Below are positions 1-6,435 of a stretch of DNA of 7,713 bases, piece after piece. Position 1 is the first letter of the stretch. Each line of letters begins with the position of its first letter. The stretch is from Oscillospiraceae bacterium (GTDB lineage: Bacteria > Bacillota_A > Clostridia > Oscillospirales > JAAYXM01). The notes below the pieces were generated by a model, which saw only the letters and a list, made by a program, of their open reading frames with translations, ran no database searches and had not been told where the DNA came from. Both the position numbers and the translations under genes were made by a program. The stretch lies in the NCBI GenBank assembly GCA_017408185.1, contig JAFQVE010000457.1, forward strand, positions 1 to 7,713. Direction: 5' to 3'.

Positions 1-2222
1 AAGGTATAATCAGAATCGGATGAGGTTCCCTTTATTCCGCGGAGACTGTAGAGAGAATATTCGTCAGCTTTGATATCCTCGAGAAAATACATATTGCGGT
101 AGTAGGGGTTCGGATCTCTCCAGCAGGTGGTGCGCTTGACTGCAAGGAGCATCGGGATCAGCGGATCACCGTCTTTTTTGCTGAACTCGTATTGGTGACG
201 GAGCTTGTTTGTTATCCCGTCATATTCAATGCAAAGAGTGCGACCACCAATTGCATCTGCATCATCAATAACTCGTGCGCCTTGTCCATCCAGATTCGGA
301 TAACCGCCATACTCATCCATACAGTGCATCAGGGGAACGATGATCTCATACACATCATCGGGATCAAGATGCGAGAGCTCCTTTGGAAGCGGAAGTTTTT
401 TCGGCGCTTCGCGGTTTAAGCGCATTATTTTCCTTCCGTATTTGAGGAGCCTCTGAACCTGCTCGCATTCCTCATCATAAACTACAAGCTTTTCAAGAAT
501 GTCATATACCTCGAGTGCACGATCTGCCGCCTCGGTGCGCGATAAATCAAAGGTTTTGCCATCTGCTTTTGCAAGGCGGATAAAATCATCGTGCCTTATG
601 GCGATTGTCTTATCAAGGTCGGCGCGCAGTATTTTTACTCGGTTTGTAAGCTCTTTTGAATACTTTACGGCATCCAGCGCTTTCTCGAGATATTCATTTC
701 CGCGAAGAACAGTATCGAGGTCAATGAAGTTGTTCTGGGTTGTCGGGAAGTGAAGAACCACGCGCGTTTCATATTTATATGCGGCATCACGGAGAAGATA
801 GAGATAATTTTTAACGTATTCACCGGCTTTTCCGTAATACTTGAATATGAAATCATCAAGTAAATCTTCAAAACGGACATCCGGATTCTCCATCATTTTG
901 CTCATAAGCCAGTTCTGCATTGTCCACATTCCGTTTTCAACATCCTCGTGTGTTTCGATATATACGCCTTTTACTCCGTTTTCTACATAGACCTTGAAGT
1001 TCTCTTCAAGATTGAAAAGCATCGGAAGCGGATAATAGGGATACTGATACATATAGTAATCCCACACCAAGAGGGTTGCGTCATTTTGGCGCGAAAGCTC
1101 GCCCCATTCAACAACATTCTTCTTCTGTTCCGTATTGTGACGGTGATTTAAGTGGTGAACGATGTCAGTATAGACATCTGCAAGACGAATGATGACATTC
1201 TTTTCCGGACATGTTCCATCCTTTGGTTTGTCGCGGTATCGGGAATAGGCAAGCGTCTCAATCATTGTGTCGGGGTGTACCTTTGCAACCTCGCGCGCAA
1301 CCTTGTTTACCATTTTGAGTATATGTCCGAGCATTCCGGATTCCGCAACAGATTTTTTGCACTTTTCGCAACCGCAATGACCGCCCCCGTCTTGGAGAGA
1401 AAGCGAATAGAAGGTCGGCTTGTTGATTTGAAGCTTTTCTGCCATCTTGTTGTCCTCTTCAATTGCGGCAATAACGAGCCTTGAAAGCTCGGCTATCATA
1501 TCATCATTGCAGAAGCAGAGCTGACCGTCAGAAAGATATTCCTTGAATTTATCATCCCAGGCAAACCAGTCCGGATGCTCATCAAAGTATGTTTCGGGGT
1601 TTATATACATCGGCAAGGTGTGAACGTGATGCGGTCCGCCGCCATAGAAAAATCCGCCGTACTTTTGTGCGGTATCAAGTGCCCAGCCGGTAACGATTTC
1701 TTTATGTGGGTTTCCGCTCTGACGGGTTCTTGCGATAAATCTCAGATCACGTTTGCAATGGCGCGTGGAAATCTGACGGAGCTTGAATTTCGGCTCACCC
1801 GCAAGCTCAAAATCAGCGGGAACAGAGAATTCGTCAACAGACGGAACGTATTCCTCCCATTCGTTCCACCATCTTACGCCGAGAACATCTTCGAGAAGAT
1901 GAAAAACACCATAGATAAGACCGCGCTCAATCGGAGTTCTGGCGCCGCTGATTACGAGGTTATTGTTGTGCGCTTTTATGTACCACTGTTCCTCGCCTGT
2001 GCAGACGGGAGCGACAGTTTTTGCGTATTTTGTGTGACCAATATAAATTGCATTGCCGGAAACTTCACTCTCGCTTACAATGCTGAAAGTTGCACCCGTT
2101 GCTTTCTTAAAGTATTCGCAAAGCTCTTCTGCAGCGGTCGCTTCAACTTTAGAAGCATTTTCCGGTATCGCTATCGAAAGATAGCTTTTTTTGTTTTTTG
2201 CGATCAAAATAATGTTGTTCAT
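1..2222 (-). CDS. DUF4838-type putative glycoside hydrolase (3' end beyond window)
   Basis: This gene reads open from an ATG at 2222 to the left edge, giving 740 residues without a stop, so its C-terminus lies outside the window. An AAAGGAG ribosome binding site (2230-2236) sits 7 nt before the ATG. Residues about 15-125 resemble the small alpha/beta domain found before the catalytic barrel in GH20 and GH67 enzymes (ASKVEATAAEELCEYFKKATG, then a GLIYGVFHLLEDVLGVRWW stretch). Residues about 140-470 look like the DUF4838 barrel region. It includes LQDGGGHCGCEKC, with a CxCxxC cluster at C283, C285 and C288, and YIETHED near 421-427. Acidic residues D278, E423 and E426 are possible catalytic groups, by inference only. 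Residues 500-740 are helical and then mixed, with no domain I recognise. No signal peptide is visible, so it is probably cytoplasmic. It lies 34 nt after the epimerase-like gene and is probably co-transcribed with it. The family call is fairly safe; the substrate is unknown. Confidence 0.85.
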   Translation of the reverse strand, partial: MNNIILIAKNKKSYLSIAIPENASKVEATAAEELCEYFKKATGATFSIVSESEVSGNAIYIGHTKYAKTVAPVCTGEEQWYIKAHNNNLVISGARTPIERGLIYGVFHLLEDVLGVRWWNEWEEYVPSVDEFSVPADFELAGEPKFKLRQISTRHCKRDLRFIARTRQSGNPHKEIVTGWALDTAQKYGGFFYGGGPHHVHTLPMYINPETYFDEHPDWFAWDDKFKEYLSDGQLCFCNDDMIAELSRLVIAAIEEDNKMAEKLQINKPTFYSLSLQDGGGHCGCEKCKKSVAESGMLGHILKMVNKVAREVAKVHPDTMIETLAYSRYRDKPKDGTCPEKNVIIRLADVYTDIVHHLNHRHNTEQKKNVVEWGELSRQNDATLLVWDYYMYQYPYYPLPMLFNLEENFKVYVENGVKGVYIETHEDVENGMWTMQNWLMSKMMENPDVRFEDLLDDFIFKYYGKAGEYVKNYLYLLRDAAYKYETRVVLHFPTTQNNFIDLDTVLRGNEYLEKALDAVKYSKELTNRVKILRADLDKTIAIRHDDFIRLAKADGKTFDLSRTEAADRALEVYDILEKLVVYDEECEQVQRLLKYGRKIMRLNREAPKKLPLPKELSHLDPDDVYEIIVPLMHCMDEYGGYPNLDGQGARVIDDADAIGGRTLCIEYDGITNKLRHQYEFSKKDGDPLIPMLLAVKRTTCWRDPNPYYRNMYFLEDIKADEYSLYSLRGIKGTSSDSDYT

Positions 2223-2256
2223 GTTTTTTCTCCTTTAATATTTTAACGTTTTGCTT

Positions 2257-3150
2257 TTAATCACCAAGTGAAAAGCCCCAGGTTCTTTGCCGGGAGATAG
2301 TCTCTCCGGGGGCAAGGTCAATTGCAATGTACATTTCCGGGCATAAGGTATAATAATCGCTCCATACAGAAACGCGGACAGGAGCAACATCAATCTTTTC
2401 GTAGCAAAAAGCTTTATTTGTTTTTGACTTCATAATCCAGCTGTATTCATCACAGCTTTTAATATTGCTTTTGTTGTCAAAAAAACATGTCGTATCAGGA
2501 TAATGTGAAAAGGTGAAGTATCCGTCCTTGCAAATCATTGCACCGCTGCGGAAGTTCTCGGGAGGTGCGGCAGCAGGGAATTCGAGGATGTAATTCGGCG
2601 AAATTTCTTCACCTGCAAGGCTTAAAAAGTTATGGCACATCTCCTGTGTATGGATTTCGCGCTCTCCGGTATTTGTAAATGTGACCTTTTCAATGATTTC
2701 AGAGCCACAAAGGCTTATTATTCTCGTTTCAATATACGAAAAGCCGTCAACTGTCGGCGTTTTTGTTTCAAAGACCGCGGAAGTTTCAGTATAGCTTACT
2801 TCTATATCAAAATGCTCTTTTATATCAAGCCGGTCTTTTGCTTCATTCGGAGCTTTGTAAACTCCTGCGCCCACACCGGGGAGAAGGGTGAGCTTTCCCG
2901 GAATAGCTTCTTCCTGCGAAATCGGCATAAACTGACAACACAGACCGCTGCCCTCCGAGGTAAGCTGTCCGCCGGGGCGGTTGCGCTCATATTCGGAAAA
3001 TCTTATTCCCTTGCACCACACATCCTGAATAAATCCTGTGTGGCACCAGCGCGAACGGTCATATTTAACACCGTTCGGATAAAGAATCCGCACTTTTATT
3101 GTTCCGTTATCAAGATAGAAAAAATTTTCTGAAGGAGTGAAGCTTTTCAA
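2257..3150 (-). CDS. Aldose 1-epimerase-like (galactose mutarotase-fold) protein
   Basis: This encodes 297 residues, a usual length for the galactose-mutarotase-like beta-sandwich superfamily, whose best-known members interconvert sugar anomers. Supporting features are the strand-rich composition, the VTFTNTGEREI segment at about 156-166, the EMCHNFLSL segment with H173 in a position where the family often carries a functional histidine, and the end PGETISRQRTWGFSL, typical of the last strands of the fold. The classical galM active-site set is not fully recognisable, so the substrate may not be a simple aldose and the protein could be a non-catalytic relative. The start is a TTG at 3148-3150: no in-frame ATG lies nearby, and AAAGGGA (3159-3165) is 8 nt upstream. 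No signal peptide is seen. It is first in a minus-strand operon with the DUF4838 gene, driven by the promoter at 3205-3233. Confidence 0.8.
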   Translation of the reverse strand: MKSFTPSENFFYLDNGTIKVRILYPNGVKYDRSRWCHTGFIQDVWCKGIRFSEYERNRPGGQLTSEGSGLCCQFMPISQEEAIPGKLTLLPGVGAGVYKAPNEAKDRLDIKEHFDIEVSYTETSAVFETKTPTVDGFSYIETRIISLCGSEIIEKVTFTNTGEREIHTQEMCHNFLSLAGEEISPNYILEFPAAAPPENFRSGAMICKDGYFTFSHYPDTTCFFDNKSNIKSCDEYSWIMKSKTNKAFCYEKIDVAPVRVSVWSDYYTLCPEMYIAIDLAPGETISRQRTWGFSLGD

Positions 3151-3158
3151 TTTATATG

Positions 3159-3165
3159 TCCCTTT
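3159..3165 (-). promoter_or_regulatory. Ribosome binding site supporting a TTG start
   Basis: On the minus strand AAAGGGA lies 8 nt before TTG at 3150. No ATG or GTG in this frame is as well placed, so this site decides the start of the epimerase-like gene. Confidence 0.6.
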
Positions 3166-3204
3166 CTGCGCGATGATTTTATGCTTTTGGTAATCACGAG
3201 GTTA

Positions 3205-3233
3205 ATTGTAACTGCCGGAATTCATTTCGTCAA
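3205..3233 (-). promoter_or_regulatory. Sigma-A promoter for the epimerase-DUF4838 operon
   Basis: On the minus strand, the -35 box TTGACG (3228-3233) and the -10 box TACAAT (3205-3210) are separated by exactly 17 bp. Five of six bases match consensus in each box. Transcription would begin near 3198, leaving a leader of about 48 nt before the TTG start. The upstream 21-bp repeats run into the -35 box, as expected for a class II type activator site. Confidence 0.75.
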
Positions 3234-3293
3234 CCGACTTGATAAAACATCGAAGTTGTGTGATAAAATGCCAAAGCTGTGTGATAATGCACC
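3231..3293 (-). repeat. Three direct repeats with 21-bp period, probable AraC-type operator
   Basis: On the minus strand three consecutive 21-bp units occupy 3293-3273, 3272-3252 and 3251-3231. The core is TTATCACACAGCTT in the first, TTATCACACAACTT in the second and TTATCA followed by a diverged half in the third. The first two units agree at 15 of 21 positions; the second and third agree at 11 of 21. The third unit overlaps the -35 box TTGACG by 3 bp. AraC-family dimers typically bind direct-repeat half-sites spaced two helical turns (21 bp) apart, with the proximal one touching -35. The regulator encoded just upstream at 3338-4102 is the likeliest ligand, by inference. Confidence 0.7.
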
Positions 3294-3337
3294 TATTTCC
3301 GAAAAAATGCAAACCGGGATTATATAACCACCGTGTT

Positions 3338-4102
3338 TTAATACATATGCTCCTTTTTATATTCCGCAGGGGTTTTTCCCGTTTCTCTTTTAAAAAAGGT
3401 TGAAAAGTTGCAGCAGTCGGAAAACCCGCATTGCTCGGCAACCTCCGAGATGGTATAGCTTTTTATTTCCAGAAGCGATTTTGCAAGGCCTATGCGGAGT
3501 CGCGCAAGCTCACGAAGCGGAGAAATACCGAACTTCTTTTTAAACAGTCTGCGGAAATACACCTCGCTTAAATTGCACATATTTGCAAGCTTTGAAACGG
3601 AAATATCGTTTCTGTAGAAATTTTCGCGAAGATAAACAACTCCGTTTTTTATAAGCTCAAACTCACGCTCGATATCCAGAACCTCTGTCTTTTCAAGCTC
3701 AGCAAATACCGAATAGAGAAGAGACGTGCATCTGTATTCGTATCCCTCGCGCTTTTCCTGCCACTCTTCAAGAACGCGCTCAAAAAGCTTTATGAAAATT
3801 TCAGGCTTTTTTGTGTGCATAACGCGTATTGCAGTGTCCTTTCTTCCAAAGAGGTTAAGGTGCAGGGCGATAAGCTCAACGTTTTCTTCATCTATATAAT
3901 AGTCAACCCCCGGTGGAATAAAAACTATGTCTCCGGCTGCGGCGTGCTCCTTTTTGTTTTGAAACTCAAAAGTTGTGCGTCCGGAAAGTCTTAGAGAAAT
4001 TGCCGTGTGACGGCGGTCGGTGCTTGCCCCCCTGTTTGTTTTTCTGTAGCATTTATAGATGCTGTTTACCGTAAAAGCACATTTGGTATAATCAAAAAAC
4101 AT
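3338..4102 (-). CDS. AraC-family transcriptional regulator with cupin-like sensor domain
   Basis: This encodes 254 residues, complete. The start is an ATG at 4102 with a strong AGGAGG site (4110-4115) 7 nt upstream. Residues about 33-85 form a cupin-like ligand-binding domain, with GDIVFIPPGVDYYI at 57-70 as its recognisable turn. Residues about 150-250 are the AraC DNA-binding domain. The first helix-turn-helix is around 167-192 (ISVSKLANMCNLSEVYFRRLFKK), and the second around 216-249 contains the family signature (ISEVAEQCGF, then FFKRETGKTPAEYK). Such proteins usually activate sugar-use genes when they bind an inducer, here presumably a breakdown product of the target glycan. The gene sits between the two enzyme operons, reading towards the epimerase-like gene and divergently from the lyase-like gene. 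It has its own promoter (4135-4163). The 21-bp repeats just downstream suggest it controls the epimerase-DUF4838 operon. No clear terminator follows it, so some read-through into that operon is possible. Confidence 0.93.
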   Translation of the reverse strand: MFFDYTKCAFTVNSIYKCYRKTNRGASTDRRHTAISLRLSGRTTFEFQNKKEHAAAGDIVFIPPGVDYYIDEENVELIALHLNLFGRKDTAIRVMHTKKPEIFIKLFERVLEEWQEKREGYEYRCTSLLYSVFAELEKTEVLDIEREFELIKNGVVYLRENFYRNDISVSKLANMCNLSEVYFRRLFKKKFGISPLRELARLRIGLAKSLLEIKSYTISEVAEQCGFSDCCNFSTFFKRETGKTPAEYKKEHMY

Positions 4103-4134
4103 CTAAAAACCTCCTCTCTGCCTTTTTCAATAAA

Positions 4135-4163
4135 AGCATAGCACAGCTTACTTTTAAAATCAA
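4135..4163 (-). promoter_or_regulatory. Probable sigma-A promoter of the AraC-family regulator gene
   Basis: On the minus strand TTGATT (4158-4163) and TATGCT (4135-4140) are separated by 17 bp. Transcription would start near 4128, giving a leader of about 26 nt that carries the AGGAGG site. The match is good for -35 (4 of 6) and moderate for -10 (4 of 6). Confidence 0.55.
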
Positions 4164-4204
4164 TATCTGTTTCGGAAATCAAATGTTTTATATCGTTATG
4201 AAAA

Positions 4205-4233
4205 TTTACTTGCATTCAAGGTTAAGATATAAT
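4205..4233 (+). promoter_or_regulatory. Probable sigma-A promoter of the lyase-GH88 operon
   Basis: TTTACT (4205-4210) and a perfect TATAAT (4228-4233) are separated by 17 bp. The weak -35 (4 of 6) with a consensus -10 is what one expects of an activator-dependent promoter. Transcription would start near 4240, downstream of the first in-frame ATG at 4236, which argues for a later translation start. An alternative -35, TTGCAT at 4210-4215, leaves only 12 bp and is unlikely. Confidence 0.6.
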
Positions 4234-4253
4234 GTATGCTGACAGATGCTATG

Positions 4254-4260
4254 AAAGGAA
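4254..4260 (+). promoter_or_regulatory. Ribosome binding site choosing the 4272 start
   Basis: AAAGGAA lies 12 nt (from AGGA) before the ATG at 4272. The spacing is on the long side. The earlier in-frame ATGs at 4236 and 4251 have no comparable site, and the one at 4236 would precede the predicted transcript start. Confidence 0.45.
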
Positions 4261-4271
4261 AAGTGTCAGTA

Positions 4272-6416
4272 ATGAAAAAATCCCATTTGCAGCTCTCTGC
4301 TGATTTACTTAAAGACTGGGTTGTGTTCTCACAGCGCCATTTATATGAATGTAAAGACCGCCCGGGGCTTGTGAGCTATGGCGTCGGCGAGCATGCTTCG
4401 TGGGGTGTACAGTCGCACCAAAAGGCATTTTCGGCTTTCGCAATTGCCGCACTCAGCGACGAAATTGACTGGAGCGACACAACACTTTCGCGGGAAAAGG
4501 TTCTCGCCCAGGCTCTCGGAATGCTTCGTTACAATCTCGCTTCACATCTTACAGGCGATTACCGCTGCATCGACGGTGAAAAATGGGGCAATACATGGAT
4601 AAGTGCACTCGGTATTGAACGTATGTTCCACGCAATTGATGCCCTAAAGGATTATTTCACACCGGAGGATGAAGAAAACCTCCGAAGAATGATGCTTTCG
4701 GAAGCGGATTATTATATGAATGAACAGCCTGTTCTCGCAGGGCTTGTTGAAAATAATAAGCCTGAGAGCAATATCTGGAGCGGTGCTCTGCTTTACCGCA
4801 CGGCGGCAATGTACCCCGATGCACCGAACAAGGACGGCTACATAAAAAGGGCACAGCGCTTTTTTGCAAACGGAATATCTCTTCCGTCAGATGAAAATTC
4901 GGATGAGATGTGTGACGGAGTGCGTATAGGCGATTTGTTTGTAGGTGCAAATATGTTTGAGACATATGCCTGCAATCACCATGGATATCTCAATGTGGGA
5001 TATATGGTGATATGCCTTTCAAATATTGCAATGCTTCATTTCGGACTTAAGAACTTAAACTATGACGCTCCGAAAATGATTTACCGCCACGCAAAAGAGC
5101 TTTGGGAGCTTGTCCGAAGCCTTATATATAAGGACGGAAGGCTTCTTCGTATAGGCGGTGATACCCGTGCAAGATATTGCTACTGTCAGGATTATGCTCT
5201 CCCCATGTGGGCTTTTGCAGAGGAATTCTGGGGAGACGATTGCTCATCCTTTATAAACGGATGGTTTGAAATCCTGAAGCGTGAATCGCATTTTAACGGA
5301 GACGGGTCATTCCTATCCGCGCGTATGGGGCAGTTTGAAAACCGCTCACCGCTCTATTACACAAGGCTTGAAAGCGATAGGGCAAACGTTGTCTCAATGA
5401 TGCTTTGTTGGTATAAAAGGTTTAATTCAAATCCGCAAAACGAAATAAAGACAAAGAACAGCTGGAGCGATGATTACCACGGCGCGGCGTTTTCCTCCGA
5501 CGGAAACAGATATGCTTCGTTTGTATGGCGCTCTGCCGAGCTTCCGCAGGGGCTTATTGTTCCGAAGGACGACAGCTCGCTTGCGGAATGGAGATATAAT
5601 CTCACCGGTAGGGTTGTCGGAACAGGTCTTAAGAACTATGATGAATATGAAGCATCCGAAGTTCGGATGTTTGACGGCGGCTTTATCACCTTCGGCTCAA
5701 CTCTTTCAACAAGCGATGACCACCTTGCCGAGAATCAGCCAAAGGAATATATCGCACGCAAGAAAATAGCCTTTGCGGCACTTCCGGATGAAAATACCGT
5801 TCTGTGCCTGCAGGAAGCAAAAGCGACGGGAAAAGTGTTTATCGCAGAGATAAAAGGACTTTTCTGGAATATTCCGAACGACATTTATAACAGGCAGGAA
5901 AGAACAATCTTCCACGAGTTTGGCGAGGATTATCTGCGCGGCGGAGTTTTTGCAAACGAGTTTAAGGTGATTCCCCTCGGAGGCTTTGTAAACGCAGACA
6001 ACAAAATCGGTATCGCATCATCAAAGCCCATGCTTCTGATACGCAATCCGCGCCGTCAGGTTGACATAAAGGGGCGCGATATGAGTGGCTCGCTTTATGC
6101 CGAAGAGGTTTGCAGCGAATATGTGTCAGCTCCGCGCTGGTATGAAGACGGAGATACGATTTTTGATATCGGCTTTGCCGCAGCGCTTGGTGATTTTGCA
6201 GAAACGAAGAAAATGTCAGAGTCTCTTTTCTCGCTTGAAAATACAGAGCTCCGGACAGTCGGGGTTACGGCGAAGGATGGCAAAAAATATCTTCTTGCTG
6301 CAAACTTTACCGATGAAGACAAAATTTTAGAAGTATCCGCGAAGGATGTTGCGACAGGAATGACAATAAAAAATAAAAGCATTGCCCCCGGAGAAGCCGT
6401 GCTTTTACAGATATAA
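4272..6416 (+). CDS. Putative polysaccharide or oligosaccharide lyase, alpha-toroid plus beta-sandwich, family not recognised
   Basis: From the ATG at 4272 this is 714 residues; the ATG at 4236 would add 12 poorly supported residues. Residues about 1-385 are helix-rich with repeated aromatic segments (GNTWISALGIERM at 106-118, ESNIWSGALLYR at 165-176, NHHGYLNVGYM at 235-245, RIGGDTRARY at 293-302), which suggests an incomplete alpha/alpha toroid. Residues about 395-714 are strand-rich and look like the anti-parallel beta-sandwich that follows the toroid in PL8, PL12, PL15 and PL21 type lyases. The order N167, H236/H237, Y244, R293 or R299 recalls the Asn-His-Tyr-Arg set of PL8 lyases; this is inference from order and spacing. 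No signal peptide is seen, so it probably works in the cytoplasm on imported oligosaccharides. The GH88 gene 19 nt downstream would use the unsaturated product of a lyase, which supports the role. It could instead be a toroid-fold hydrolase or a heparinase II/III relative. Confidence 0.7.
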   Translation: MKKSHLQLSADLLKDWVVFSQRHLYECKDRPGLVSYGVGEHASWGVQSHQKAFSAFAIAALSDEIDWSDTTLSREKVLAQALGMLRYNLASHLTGDYRCIDGEKWGNTWISALGIERMFHAIDALKDYFTPEDEENLRRMMLSEADYYMNEQPVLAGLVENNKPESNIWSGALLYRTAAMYPDAPNKDGYIKRAQRFFANGISLPSDENSDEMCDGVRIGDLFVGANMFETYACNHHGYLNVGYMVICLSNIAMLHFGLKNLNYDAPKMIYRHAKELWELVRSLIYKDGRLLRIGGDTRARYCYCQDYALPMWAFAEEFWGDDCSSFINGWFEILKRESHFNGDGSFLSARMGQFENRSPLYYTRLESDRANVVSMMLCWYKRFNSNPQNEIKTKNSWSDDYHGAAFSSDGNRYASFVWRSAELPQGLIVPKDDSSLAEWRYNLTGRVVGTGLKNYDEYEASEVRMFDGGFITFGSTLSTSDDHLAENQPKEYIARKKIAFAALPDENTVLCLQEAKATGKVFIAEIKGLFWNIPNDIYNRQERTIFHEFGEDYLRGGVFANEFKVIPLGGFVNADNKIGIASSKPMLLIRNPRRQVDIKGRDMSGSLYAEEVCSEYVSAPRWYEDGDTIFDIGFAAALGDFAETKKMSESLFSLENTELRTVGVTAKDGKKYLLAANFTDEDKILEVSAKDVATGMTIKNKSIAPGEAVLLQI

Positions 6417-6435
6417 ATTGAAAAGGAGGAAAAAA

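Noticed and set aside
192..2246. Several plus-strand open frames of 67-223 codons (for example 1575-2246 and 1152-1484)
   Set aside because: They lie antisense to the continuous DUF4838 reading frame, lack ribosome binding sites and recognisable domains, and have shadow-like composition.
2632..3132. Plus-strand open frame of 166 codons
   Set aside because: It is antisense to the epimerase-like gene, with no ribosome binding site or domain similarity.
3319..3324. TATAAT on the minus strand just downstream of the regulator gene
   Set aside because: No acceptable -35 sequence lies 16-18 bp upstream; a much better promoter exists at 3205-3233.
3294..3337. Possible intrinsic terminator after the AraC-family regulator
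   Set aside because: Only a 3-bp stem could be drawn before the T-run; not enough to call a terminator.
3202..3441. Minus-strand open frame of 79 codons across the regulator's 3' end and the repeat region
   Set aside because: It overlaps the regulator in another frame, reads through the promoter and 21-bp repeats, and has no domain.
4164..4180. Imperfect palindrome TGTTTCGGAAATCA, considered as a CcpA cre site
   Set aside because: The central CG and flanking AA/TT positions do not align with the cre consensus in either orientation.
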